A stretch of DNA of 23,670 nucleotides. It comes from Clostridia bacterium (GTDB taxonomy: Bacteria > Bacillota_A > Clostridia > Christensenellales > Borkfalkiaceae). Position numbers and translations under genes: made by a program. Every line of letters starts with the position of its first letter. Position 1 is the first letter of the stretch. The DNA lies in the NCBI GenBank assembly GCA_017399665.1, contig JAFQBR010000132.1, positions 1 to 23,670 of the forward strand, read 5' to 3'. The notes below the pieces were generated by a model. That model did no database searches and was not told the origin of the DNA. It saw only the letters and a list, made by a program, of their open reading frames with translations. Of this stretch, positions 8,177 to 17,134 are shown one piece after another.

Positions 8177-11100
8177 ATGAAAAAATCAGTATTACTAAAA
8201 GCTTTAATCGTGCTTTTAACGTTATGCGCTACGCTTTCTTTTTCTGTAGCTTGTAGCAAAAAGCATAGTTGTTCTTACAATATTGAAGGCGAGCAGTTAA
8301 GGGCTTCTACATGCATTGAAATGGGCGAAAAAGTAATGTATTGTTCTTGCGGACAATCAATTACGGTAAGCATTCCTAAAGCAAATCATGAATATGGAGA
8401 AGGTATTGTAACTAAAGCTGCTGATTGTAAAAATCAAGGAGAGATGGTTTATAGATGTGAGGTTTGTTTGGATGAAAAGAAACAAACTATTCCTGCAACA
8501 GGTGAGCATGATTACGCAGAAATAATGTTGAAACAGCCAACTTGTACAGAATATGGTGAAAATCTTCTTATTTGTACCACCTGTGAGAAGCAAGAACATG
8601 TAAAAATTTCAAAGAGTGAGCACGTAAACGTTCAAAGAATTAACATAAGCACACTGCGCACTAAGGCTACTTGCGAAAGTAGTGCTACGTACTGGTATTC
8701 GTGCGACAATTGCGGAAGTGTTTCTAGCAGTGAGTATTTTGAATATGGCGAGGCTTTAAATCATGATTGGGCTAATGACTATTCTTGTGTGCAAAATTAT
8801 TGTTTAAATTGTGAAGAAAAAGCGGATGGAGATGGGAAGCACCTTTATGGTGAGTGGCAAGAAGCCCCCATTAGCTTATGTAGCGCCACACCAATTCTTT
8901 TTCACGCGTGTGTAAATTGTGGGTATATTGAAGACGCTGAGGGTAGTCAAAACGCCATATTACACCACGATATAGAGTTTTTAATTAGTAAAGATGCAAC
9001 TTGTGAAGAGGGTGGCGAGTATACTATAGGATGTAAAAATTGTGATTTTATACAGACGACTTATACTGATGCGTTAGGGCATTCCTATAAATGGGTAACG
9101 ACAAGCAGTGCTCACAAGCAGGTTTGTAAACGACATGGTTGTTCAAGTGTAATAGATGAAGGTGCACACGTTGCAGGAGAAGATGCAACTTGTACGCAAG
9201 ACCAAGTTTGTATTTATTGCGATTACGTTATTACCCCTCATACTGGCCATGCATATACTGAGCTTGCCGATAAAGATCCTACCTGTACGCAAAGCGGTTA
9301 TAAAAATGCTATGGTATGTGATAACTGCGGTTATTTAAGCATGCAATTTTTACCTGCGTCTCATAAATATGTATACGTAAAAGGAATAGAGGCAACATGT
9401 ACGCAAAACGGTGTTATCAACCACTATAACTGTACGTCATGTAACAAGCTTTTTAATAGACATTATCAACAAATCTCAAATATTACAATACCTGCTACGG
9501 GGCATAACTTAGATGAAGTATGGGTGGCAAATAAAACTCAGCATTATCACGTTTGCATAACCTGTAACGAAAAACAAGAGGTTGGTGCGCATAGCTCAAG
9601 CGGACCTGCAACGGAAAAGAATGCAGAAGTGTGTACCGTTTGCGGTTATGAAATTGCTCCTAAATTAAAGCATAATCATAAATATACACATAGTGTAGTA
9701 GCGCCTACCTGTATAAGTAGGGGGTACGATCTACATAAATGTGAAAATTGTAAGTATAGCTATAAAGACAACTTTGTTTCTGCAACAGGGCATAATTATG
9801 TGAACTATACAGTAAAAACAGTTGCAACCTGTGAAGGAGCTGAAATAAGTGAAGGTGTTTGCTCTGTTTGCGGGGCAAAGAACAGTAAAACAACAGGCGA
9901 AAAGTTAGGGCATATTATAAGTGCATGGCAATATGGGACAGAATACGAATGTCCCAAGGGTGGATATATGTATAAAATCTGCCTGCGTGAAGGCTGTGGA
10001 ATAATTATCGATGAAAAAAATCCAAATAAGGGCGAACATAGATGGAGTAATTGGATTTACGAGCTTAATCCCACGTGCAACCAAACGGGACTAAAGCATA
10101 AAGAGTGTACTCTTTGTGGTGCGCATACGCAAAGTGAAGAAGATCCTATACTTGGGCATGATTATAGAAATTATACAACTGTAATTCAACCCACTTGTGA
10201 GTCCAGCGGAATAGGAAACAAAACCTGTTCAAGATGTGGCGATGTTGCGACTTACGATAAAGAGGCATTAGGTCATATTTTAGAAGATGTTATAGATAAA
10301 GCCCCATCTTGTATAGAGGAAGGAAGTGCTCACAAACAATGTAAAAGGAAAGGGTGCCTATACAAAGAGGCTAGTTATGGCTTGCCTATTGTAGATCACG
10401 AATATAAAATCAAAGTGGACGTAGAGCCAAGTTGTTTCTACAAGGGGCATTATGTTAAAATTTGTGCATGCGGTAAGATTAGCGAAAGCGGAGATCTTGA
10501 CGAAACAAATCACGTCTATGAAAAAATTTACGTTATAGAAACAACTTGCGATAAAGATGGCCGTTATTATGAAAGATGTAAATTCTGTCACCTGAAAAAG
10601 CAAACTCAAACAGAAGATGCATACGGTCATAATTTTGGCAGTTGGCAAACGGAAATTGCTGCAAAATGTGTAGTTCCTGGCGTTAAAAAGCATGAATGTA
10701 GTAGATGTTTGCTTGTGGAAAGAGAGTTAATTCCTGCAACTGATCATAAATTTGTAAAATATGAAAAAGATGATTACTGCCATTGGTTAAAATGCTCAAA
10801 CGGCAGTTGTCCTGAAAGAACGGGTTATGCTGTTCACAGTTATAGTGTAAGTGAAAAATCCTTAACCCAATATGGTGGCGGAAAAATAACATATACTCAT
10901 TGGTTAAGATATACCTGTGACGTCTGTGATTATTATTATGATGGCGAAAAAATTTCAAACGTAAAACATAATTCAGTTAGCATTAAAAAAGGCTATCCTG
11001 CAACTTGTACAGAAAACGGCTTAACGTACGGTATTGTTTGCGCTGTTGCTAATTGTGGAAAAGTTATATTAGAGCAACAAGTTATACCTGCAACTGGCCA

Positions 11101-13225
11101 TAAACAAAGCGATTGGCACGAAAAATCGGCCTCCACTTGCACAAAAGCAGGCGAGGAACAAATTACTTGTGTTTACTGTTGCGCAGTTTTACAAATTAGA
11201 AGTAAAGATATTTTACAGCATGTTGCTGGCAGTATGAAAACAGTAAAATGGGCTACGTGTGAGCAAGCTGGGTTAAAACAGCAAAAGTGCTTACATTGCG
11301 GTATTATTTTAAAAGAGGAGACAATATCCGCAAAGGGGCACGAATATAGCACCTCTTGGTCGTTTAATGGCGAAACTCACTATCAAACGTGTTTAAACGG
11401 TTGCGGTTTAAAACGCTACGAAGAATCGCACGAGTTTAGAGAGGAAATAGCAAGTTATAGCTATAGCGAAAACGGTATAGATACTTACAAGGTTTGGATT
11501 GAATACACCTGTTCTTGTGGTTATTCATACAATAGTGACGTAGCAACGGTAATTCAGCATAATTTATTTAAAATAATACCGGCTAAAGAGCCTACTTGTA
11601 CAGAACAAGGTCATAGCGCTTACGTTATTTGTGCTGTAGAAGGCTGTGATGATGTTTTAATTGAGCCTTCATATATTGATCCATTGGGTCATGATTTAGT
11701 TGACGGCAAATGCACAAGGTGTGGTTATGAACAAACTGACAACAAATATTTCATTTTTGAACTGCTAGATGATGACACGTATAGTGTGAAAGAAGACACA
11801 AGATATGTAAATTCACTACCAGCAAAAATTATTATTCCTTCAACATATCAAAACAAACCTGTTACAACCATTGCGGAAGATGCTTTCACTTCTTGTAATA
11901 ACATGGAAGAAATTGTTATACCGAATAGTATAACAAGAATAGAAAATTACGTTTTTTATCAATGCTATTCGTTACAAGAACTTATTATACCAGATAGTGT
12001 AAAGTATATTGGTGATGGATTTGCTAGAGAGTGTATAAGCATAAAAAATGTCAAAATTCCTAATGATTTCACATATATTAGTGGTAAATTTTTTGCATAC
12101 TGCACCGCTCTTGAGAATATAGAAATACCAAGTACTGTAACAGTAATCGACTCTAATGCCTTTAGGGGTTGTGAATCTCTTACGAGTATAGTTATTCCAA
12201 TTAGTGTTAATATGATTTGGGATGAGGCTTTTGCAGAGTGTCCTTCACTTATTGTTTTTTGTGAATCAACTAATAAAGATCCAACTTGGAACGCTGGTTG
12301 GGAGGACTCTTTGGTTTACTACTATAAAGAGACGCAGCCCACAGAAAGTGGAAATTATTGGCATTACGTAGATGGCATTCCAACAATTTGGGAAATTGTA
12401 GTAGAAGAAACAGCTTTTACACGAGATGGGGATTATATTTATATGGGTTTGTATCCGCAAACGATAAAGGCAGATAATATTACTATTAGTTCTATTAAAA
12501 ATGAACAGGGTTATTTTCTTGGTAGCGATAACGAATGGTATGCAAAAGTTGTTGCGACTCCATCAGGCACCGGGTACAAGTTTTCTAATTCAACGACTGT
12601 AATAAGTAATAATGTGTATTATTTTAAAGTTGAGCCAATTAAGTGGAGAATAATAACTGATGGAATTGACGGCATAGCCTATCTTTTGTGTGAGAGTGTA
12701 ATAGACAGTAAAAGGTATGATGACGATAGCAATGATTATGATTATAGTGAAATAAAAGCCTGGATAAATGAAGAATTTTATAATGTGGGTTTTAATGACT
12801 TACAAAAAGGAGTAATAGTGAGTGCTTATGTAAACAACAACTCATCTTTAACAAGTATTCATGGACCTAGTTTGTATGTTCCAAGCAACGAAGTGTTTTT
12901 ACTTAGCTATTATGAATTAACAAAAAACAAATATTTATTTAACACAAATGAAACACTGCCAAGTTCAAACAGAAGCAAGAAAGCAAGCGATTATGCAATA
13001 TGTGTGGGTGCAATAATTACCACAAACACAGATTATTATGGCTATTCGAGCTGGTATCTTCGTACTATTACAGAAAATCATAAGGACTGTGTTATGTATG
13101 TTAATGAAACGGGTGTTGTAAATAATAGTGTTTGTGTTTATGAAAAAGGATATGGAATAGCCCCTGTTTTATATATTCGTTTAAGAGAGAGCAACTTAAG
13201 TGGCGGAAATATTTCTTTGGCTTAG
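8177..13225 (+). CDS. Giant lipoprotein with ~two dozen Cys-rich repeats, BspA-type LRRs and a DUF6273-like domain
   Basis: The 1682-residue protein starts with a lipoprotein signal; the lipobox FSVAC puts the lipidated cysteine at residue 26. Residues ~30-1185 hold about two dozen degenerate 35-50-residue units of the form (A/P)TC-x3-G-x4-C-x2-C-x~10-IPA-x-GH-x-(Y/F), each giving two or three Cys plus a His. Residues ~1190-1365 are five BspA-like leucine-rich repeats (IPNSITRIENYVFYQCYSL, IPDSVKYIGDGFARECISI). Then follows the linker TQPTESGNYWHYVDGIPTIW seen after such repeats. Residues ~1410-1682 resemble DUF6273 (YMGLYPQT, ...EVFLLSYYEL, SSWYLRT, GIAPVLYIRL). The cell-surface location is inferred from the lipobox. 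The Cys/His spacing suggests small metal-bound or disulfide-locked knuckles, but this is not shown. The gene sits alone between two terminators with its own promoter; a GGGAG ribosome site precedes the ATG. Repeats of this type are common in gut Clostridia; no function is established that I know of. Confidence 0.9.
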   Translation: MKKSVLLKALIVLLTLCATLSFSVACSKKHSCSYNIEGEQLRASTCIEMGEKVMYCSCGQSITVSIPKANHEYGEGIVTKAADCKNQGEMVYRCEVCLDEKKQTIPATGEHDYAEIMLKQPTCTEYGENLLICTTCEKQEHVKISKSEHVNVQRINISTLRTKATCESSATYWYSCDNCGSVSSSEYFEYGEALNHDWANDYSCVQNYCLNCEEKADGDGKHLYGEWQEAPISLCSATPILFHACVNCGYIEDAEGSQNAILHHDIEFLISKDATCEEGGEYTIGCKNCDFIQTTYTDALGHSYKWVTTSSAHKQVCKRHGCSSVIDEGAHVAGEDATCTQDQVCIYCDYVITPHTGHAYTELADKDPTCTQSGYKNAMVCDNCGYLSMQFLPASHKYVYVKGIEATCTQNGVINHYNCTSCNKLFNRHYQQISNITIPATGHNLDEVWVANKTQHYHVCITCNEKQEVGAHSSSGPATEKNAEVCTVCGYEIAPKLKHNHKYTHSVVAPTCISRGYDLHKCENCKYSYKDNFVSATGHNYVNYTVKTVATCEGAEISEGVCSVCGAKNSKTTGEKLGHIISAWQYGTEYECPKGGYMYKICLREGCGIIIDEKNPNKGEHRWSNWIYELNPTCNQTGLKHKECTLCGAHTQSEEDPILGHDYRNYTTVIQPTCESSGIGNKTCSRCGDVATYDKEALGHILEDVIDKAPSCIEEGSAHKQCKRKGCLYKEASYGLPIVDHEYKIKVDVEPSCFYKGHYVKICACGKISESGDLDETNHVYEKIYVIETTCDKDGRYYERCKFCHLKKQTQTEDAYGHNFGSWQTEIAAKCVVPGVKKHECSRCLLVERELIPATDHKFVKYEKDDYCHWLKCSNGSCPERTGYAVHSYSVSEKSLTQYGGGKITYTHWLRYTCDVCDYYYDGEKISNVKHNSVSIKKGYPATCTENGLTYGIVCAVANCGKVILEQQVIPATGHKQSDWHEKSASTCTKAGEEQITCVYCCAVLQIRSKDILQHVAGSMKTVKWATCEQAGLKQQKCLHCGIILKEETISAKGHEYSTSWSFNGETHYQTCLNGCGLKRYEESHEFREEIASYSYSENGIDTYKVWIEYTCSCGYSYNSDVATVIQHNLFKIIPAKEPTCTEQGHSAYVICAVEGCDDVLIEPSYIDPLGHDLVDGKCTRCGYEQTDNKYFIFELLDDDTYSVKEDTRYVNSLPAKIIIPSTYQNKPVTTIAEDAFTSCNNMEEIVIPNSITRIENYVFYQCYSLQELIIPDSVKYIGDGFARECISIKNVKIPNDFTYISGKFFAYCTALENIEIPSTVTVIDSNAFRGCESLTSIVIPISVNMIWDEAFAECPSLIVFCESTNKDPTWNAGWEDSLVYYYKETQPTESGNYWHYVDGIPTIWEIVVEETAFTRDGDYIYMGLYPQTIKADNITISSIKNEQGYFLGSDNEWYAKVVATPSGTGYKFSNSTTVISNNVYYFKVEPIKWRIITDGIDGIAYLLCESVIDSKRYDDDSNDYDYSEIKAWINEEFYNVGFNDLQKGVIVSAYVNNNSSLTSIHGPSLYVPSNEVFLLSYYELTKNKYLFNTNETLPSSNRSKKASDYAICVGAIITTNTDYYGYSSWYLRTITENHKDCVMYVNETGVVNNSVCVYEKGYGIAPVLYIRLRESNLSGGNISLA

Positions 13226-13236
13226 TAATTAAGCTT

Positions 13237-13273
13237 AAAAGTAGCGGTAATCAACCTATACCGCTACTTTTTT
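13237..13273 (+). terminator. Rho-independent terminator of the giant lipoprotein gene
   Basis: GTAGCGGTA (13241-13249) pairs with TACCGCTAC (13259-13267), with extra A-T pairs below and a T6 run. The loop and closing bases read AATCAACCTATA (13249-13260), nearly the same as AATCGACCTATA (4168-4179) in the V-ATPase operon terminator. Confidence 0.88.
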
Positions 13274-13358
13274 AGTGGTTAATTGTATTTTTAAGATAAA
13301 ATGATGAAATAGGAATTACTGTAATATAAATAAAAAAATAAAGATTTACTTAAAACAA

Positions 13359-13394
13359 TTGTAAAAAAACGCAATATATGATATAATCATATAT
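13359..13394 (+). promoter_or_regulatory. Promoter of the mrnC-recR operon, with a palindrome over the -10
   Basis: TTGTAA (13359-13364), 17 bases, then a perfect TATAAT (13382-13387). A perfect dyad with 9-bp arms, ATATATGAT-ATA-ATCATATAT (13374-13394), spans the -10. It is the only strong promoter seen before the six-gene run, about 65 bases ahead of mrnC. The gap 13274-13358 shows nothing else apart from A/T-rich DNA. Confidence 0.7.
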
Positions 13395-13457
13395 CATAAT
13401 ACCGTATTATGCGCAAAAAGGGGAAAATTCTTTTTTTAGCGCAGATAAGAGGGAAAT

Positions 13458-13874
13458 TTGTTCGATATAAGCCAAAAAATTACAACAACGCAGGCAAAAC
13501 TAATGAATCCTGTTGTGCTTGCCTATATTGGGGATGCCGTGCACAGTCTTTACGTGCGCGAAAAGCTTGCCTTTAATAGTGATGCAAAAAGCGGAGCTTT
13601 AAACAAAAAAGAAGCAAAGCTAGTTTGCGCCACCGCTCAGGCAAGTTTAATGTCGGTTATTTTACCCCGCCTTACAGAGGAAGAAGAGGCTATATATCGC
13701 AGAGCAAAGAATTCAAAAAAGATTAGCAAAGCCAAAAACTCTACGGCGGGCGATTATTCTAAGTCCACAGGGTTCGAGGCGGTTATAGGATATTTATACG
13801 TAACAGATCAAGAGCAACGAATGAACGAGCTTTTAAGTTTAAGCGAAAAAGGAGAGCAAGCAAATGACGGTTGA
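13458..13874 (+). CDS. mrnC: Mini-ribonuclease III
   Basis: Double-strand-specific RNase of the RNase III fold without a dsRNA-binding domain; in B. subtilis it matures 23S rRNA ends. The 138-residue length is right for the family. Visible signature: AYIGDAVHSLYVRE with the catalytic-site aspartate D26, and the second acidic site in TGFEAVIGYLY (E107). The SKAKNSTAGDYSKSTGFEA region matches the family's 'K-x-N-x-YR-x-STGFEA' block. The start TTG at 13458 has a GAGGG ribosome site about 6 bases upstream and gives the normal N-terminus; the next ATG (13503) would remove family-conserved residues. First gene of the operon; its end overlaps the rlmB start by 11 bases. In B. subtilis mrnC also lies directly before rlmB. 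Confidence 0.9.
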   Translation: MFDISQKITTTQAKLMNPVVLAYIGDAVHSLYVREKLAFNSDAKSGALNKKEAKLVCATAQASLMSVILPRLTEEEEAIYRRAKNSKKISKAKNSTAGDYSKSTGFEAVIGYLYVTDQEQRMNELLSLSEKGEQANDG

Positions 13875-14583
13875 AGGAAGAAACGCAGTTAGCGAACTTA
13901 TAAAAACACAAAAAACGGTAGATAAGGTTTTGGTACAGAACGGTCTTCGCGATGCAGAATCCAAAAAGCTTTTATTTGAACTTCGCGAAGCAGGCGTAAA
14001 AGTTGCTTTTGCAGACAAAGCTGTTTTAGATAAACAATGCAAAAGCGGACGTCACCAAGGCTTTATAGCATTCGTTACCGATTTTGAATATTCTGATTTA
14101 GATGAAATGATAGAAAATTCTATGGGGCGCGACTGTTTCTTTTTAGTGCTAGACGGCATTGAAGACCCGCATAACCTTGGTAGTATTATTAGGGTTGCAG
14201 AGTGCGCAGGTATCGACGGTATTGTTATAGGCAAGCACCGTTCTGCAAGCGTAACCGATACTGTTATGCGTATTTCTGAAGGCGGAGCAAACCACGTTGC
14301 CATTGCAAAGGAAAGAAATATTAACGACAGCATAGAAAAATTAAAAGATGCCAACATTTGGGTTTATGGCTTAGAGCTTGGCGGTAGCGACCTGTATAAG
14401 ACCAACTTAACAGGCAGAATAGCCATTGTTATCGGTGGGGAAGATACAGGTATTAACCGCTTAACCAAAGAAAAATGCGACGGAGTTATGTCTATTAAAA
14501 TGCACGGCAAAATCAATTCGTTAAACGCATCCGTTGCAACGGGTGTTGCCGTGTTCGAGGCGCTACGTCAAAGGCAGGCGTAA
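13864..14583 (+). CDS. rlmB: 23S rRNA 2'-O-methyltransferase RlmB (SpoU/TrmH family)
   Basis: S-adenosylmethionine-dependent methyltransferase that modifies the ribose of a guanosine in 23S rRNA (G2251 in E. coli). The 239-residue protein has an N-terminal substrate-binding part (VEGRNAVSELI, residues 3-13) and a SPOUT trefoil-knot domain. The three SpoU motifs are clear: DGIEDPHNLGSIIRVAE (97-113), IVIGGEDTGI (188-197) and KINSLNASVATGVAVFEALR (216-235). The ATG at 13864 lies inside the end of mrnC with GGAGAG just upstream, so translation is probably coupled. The sigH start follows its stop by one base. In B. subtilis yacP lies between rlmB and sigH; here it is missing. Confidence 0.93.
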   Translation: MTVEGRNAVSELIKTQKTVDKVLVQNGLRDAESKKLLFELREAGVKVAFADKAVLDKQCKSGRHQGFIAFVTDFEYSDLDEMIENSMGRDCFFLVLDGIEDPHNLGSIIRVAECAGIDGIVIGKHRSASVTDTVMRISEGGANHVAIAKERNINDSIEKLKDANIWVYGLELGGSDLYKTNLTGRIAIVIGGEDTGINRLTKEKCDGVMSIKMHGKINSLNASVATGVAVFEALRQRQA

Positions 14584-14584
14584 A

Positions 14585-15145
14585 GTGGACTGTAATTTTT
14601 CGGACGAGCAGTTAATAAAAAAATTCAAAGCTGGCGAGGCTTTGGCGTTTGAAGTTATTTACGATAAGTATAAAAATATGATAAAGTCTTGCGCCAGAAA
14701 GTTCTTTCTTGTTGGCGGAGATAACGAAGATCTTATGCAGGAAGGGGTTGTTGGGCTACTTAATGCAGTTAACACCTTTAACGGCAAAAGCGGATTTTCT
14801 ACTTACGCTTATACCTGCATTAAAAACTCAATGATTACCGCGGTAACTCGCGCGCAAAGTCAAAAAAATCAACCGCTTAACAGTTCTCTTTCCATTCACA
14901 CCTTAACAGATGATTTTTTAAATCTCTATTTAGATCCGGAAATGGAAGTTATCGGTCAAGAAAGCGCAAACGAGCTTATGCAAAGAATAATGCTAGCACT
15001 TTCCTCGTTTGAAATAACCGTGCTTAAAATGTACGTAGACGGGCTTTCTTATTTAGAAATAGGCGAAAAGCTTAACAAAACGCCAAAGTCAATAGACAAC
15101 GCGTTACAAAGAATAAAAAGAAAAATAACAAAAGTTATAGGCTAA
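14585..15145 (+). CDS. sigH: RNA polymerase sigma factor, SigH (Spo0H) type
   Basis: Sigma-70-family factor of 186 residues, the size of the stationary-phase/transition-state SigH of Bacillota. Region 2 is visible as SDEQLIKKFKAGEALAFEVIYDKYKNMI, then EDLMQEGVVGLLNAVNTFNGKSGFSTYAYTCIKN, the RpoD-like -10-binding helix. Region 4 is LSSFEITVLKMYVDGLSYLEIGEKLNKTPKSIDNALQRIKRKI, the -35-binding helix-turn-helix; KSIDNALQR is nearly identical to B. subtilis SigH. The GTG at 14585 gives the family's MxxSDEQL start; an upstream start at 14534 would overlap rlmB. Its location after mrnC-rlmB repeats the B. subtilis order. In that species it drives early sporulation and competence genes, but sporulation here cannot be inferred from one gene. 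Confidence 0.9.
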   Translation: MDCNFSDEQLIKKFKAGEALAFEVIYDKYKNMIKSCARKFFLVGGDNEDLMQEGVVGLLNAVNTFNGKSGFSTYAYTCIKNSMITAVTRAQSQKNQPLNSSLSIHTLTDDFLNLYLDPEMEVIGQESANELMQRIMLALSSFEITVLKMYVDGLSYLEIGEKLNKTPKSIDNALQRIKRKITKVIG

Positions 15146-15196
15146 ACGGCTTATTCGCGCGCTTTATTTTTGCGTAGCGAGCCAAAAGGAGATAGT

Positions 15197-17119
15197 ATGT
15201 CTTATCTTGCCCTTTACAGACAGTTCCGCCCAAAGACCTTTGATGAAATTATAGGTCAGGAACACGTTGTACAAACTTTAACAAATCAAATAAACACAAA
15301 CAGAGTAGGTCACGCCTATTTGTTCTGTGGCGCAAGAGGTACGGGTAAGACTACCGCTGCCAAGGTTTTTGCGCGCGCTATTAACTGTTTATCTCCTGTA
15401 AACGGTAGCCCTTGCGGTGAGTGCGAGGTTTGCAAAAAGCTTGAAAGCCCCTCTAATTTAGACGTTTTAGAAATGGACGCGGCTTCTAACAATAAGGTAG
15501 AAAACGTGCGTGATATTCGCGACAAAATTCAATATCCGCCCGTTGCCGGCAAATATAAGGTTTATATTATAGACGAAGTGCACATGCTTACAACGGAAGC
15601 ATTCAACGCGCTACTTAAAACGCTGGAAGAACCGCCCTCACACGCAGTATTTATTTTAGCAACTACCGAAGTTCATAAAATCCCTGCAACCATTTTATCA
15701 AGATGCTTGCGTTTTGATTTTAAACTTATTTCAACTGCTAAAATTGCCGAATTTATTTGTGAAATATACGATAAAGTTGGCAAAAAATACCAAAAAGAAG
15801 CAGTTACTTTAATTGCAAAGGCTGGTGAAGGTAGCGTTCGTGATGCGCTTTCTATTGCTGATATTTGCCTTTCTTATTCTGAAAACGAGCTTACCTACGA
15901 CGACGTTTTAGAGGTTTTAGGCACTTCAGACCGCGCAGTTATCGAACAGCTTATTGGTGCAATGTTTGATGGCGAAACAGGTAAAATGCTCTCTTTAACA
16001 GACGAGCTTTTAATGCGTGGAAAATCAGTTGCAATTTTAAACCGCGACGTAGCTTCAGCACTTCGCGACATACTTGTTATTAAAACCTGTTCGAACGCAA
16101 GCGAGGTTCTTTCTATTCCTCAAGATAAACTAAAAGAACTTCAAAAATTAAGTGAAAAAACGGACGTGCACGCATTACTTCGCGATATAGAAATTTTCTC
16201 TGTTTGCGAGGCAGATTTAAAATATAGCACTCATCCCAAAATTGTGTTTGAAACGGCTGCAGTTAAAGCAAGTTTGCCACAAGCAGATTATAATATAGAC
16301 GCTTTAATGGCAAGAATAGCACTTTTAGAAAAGAAGCTTGAAAACGGAGAATTTACTGCAAAACAGGTAGCTCCGTCACAAAATTTAGCAAACGCTTCTC
16401 AAAATATTGACCAAACGACAAAAAAACAACCAGAAATTACTGCCGAAGTTAAGGCTGAAGAGCCTAAAAAGGTTGTTGTAGCGCTAGAAAAAACAGAAGA
16501 AAAAGTAGCAGTTAAGCCTAAAGAAGAAATAAAAGAAAATAAGGCAAAATCTATACCATCTTCTTTTGAAAGTGATGAAGATTTAGCAAGCTTATTAGCT
16601 ACGGCTGACCAAGGTGGTTATGGCGAAGAAGAGCAGTATTCATTTAATATGTTTGATGCTCCTGTGGCTAAAAAGCCTGCCTATAGCGCGGTTAACGGCA
16701 CAAAAGAGCAAAAAACAGAACAAAAAGCGCAAGAAAAAGAGCAACCCACTCGCCCTTCAGAAGAAGTAAAGCAAGAAACAAAATTGCCTTCAGGTGGCGA
16801 TGGCGAAAGAGTTTGGGGCTCTGTTCTTCGCAAGCTTAGAACAGATAAAGAAATTATGCTTTGGGTTGCTTGCCAAGACGTAAGCGCTAAAGCGGACGGA
16901 AATATGGTTGCTGTGTTTACACCGGGCGAAAACGAGTATAATTTACTTTCTAAACCGGAAAATGTTGCAAAGCTTACAAAGTACGTTAGTGAATTTGGTT
17001 TTGCTGGTGTTAAAATTTTAAGTGATAACAGCGCGCAAATTCAAGAGCAAGAAAACGAAGCCGAAACAGATGCAGTTAAGCAATTTTTTGGCGAAGAAAA
17101 AATAAAAATAGAAGATTAA
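15197..17119 (+). CDS. dnaX: DNA polymerase III subunit tau/gamma
   Basis: Clamp-loader ATPase of the replicative polymerase. The 640-residue product starts at ATG 15197 with a good AAAAGGAG site upstream. AAA+ landmarks: Walker A GARGTGKT (45-52), the zinc-binding cysteines C64, C73, C76 and C79, Walker B YIIDEVHML (123-131) and the arginine-finger SRC motif (168-170). The clamp-loader collar (domain III) runs to about residue 370 and is followed by a Glu/Lys-rich tether (about 390-540) and a C-terminal tau-type domain (GGDGERVWGSVLRKLRTDKEIM onward). A run of seven A in frame (A-AAA-AAA, 16420-16426) lies at the start of the tether. A -1 shift there would reach TAA at 16450-16452 and give a 418-residue gamma-like protein. 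The dnaX-ybaB-recR order is classical. Confidence 0.95.
   Translation: MSYLALYRQFRPKTFDEIIGQEHVVQTLTNQINTNRVGHAYLFCGARGTGKTTAAKVFARAINCLSPVNGSPCGECEVCKKLESPSNLDVLEMDAASNNKVENVRDIRDKIQYPPVAGKYKVYIIDEVHMLTTEAFNALLKTLEEPPSHAVFILATTEVHKIPATILSRCLRFDFKLISTAKIAEFICEIYDKVGKKYQKEAVTLIAKAGEGSVRDALSIADICLSYSENELTYDDVLEVLGTSDRAVIEQLIGAMFDGETGKMLSLTDELLMRGKSVAILNRDVASALRDILVIKTCSNASEVLSIPQDKLKELQKLSEKTDVHALLRDIEIFSVCEADLKYSTHPKIVFETAAVKASLPQADYNIDALMARIALLEKKLENGEFTAKQVAPSQNLANASQNIDQTTKKQPEITAEVKAEEPKKVVVALEKTEEKVAVKPKEEIKENKAKSIPSSFESDEDLASLLATADQGGYGEEEQYSFNMFDAPVAKKPAYSAVNGTKEQKTEQKAQEKEQPTRPSEEVKQETKLPSGGDGERVWGSVLRKLRTDKEIMLWVACQDVSAKADGNMVAVFTPGENEYNLLSKPENVAKLTKYVSEFGFAGVKILSDNSAQIQEQENEAETDAVKQFFGEEKIKIED
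16420..16465 (+). promoter_or_regulatory. Candidate -1 frameshift site in dnaX
   Basis: The heptamer A-AAA-AAA is in the correct frame for tandem slippage and is followed by CAACC. The -1 frame ends at TAA 16450-16452 after eight new codons. A small hairpin, AGGCT-GAAG-AGCCT (16452-16465), and a longer-range pair ACAACC (16426-16431) with GGTTGT (16471-16476) lie downstream. The hairpin is farther from the slip site than the usual 5-9 bases. Confidence 0.5.
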
Positions 17120-17134
17120 AAGGAGAATATAATT

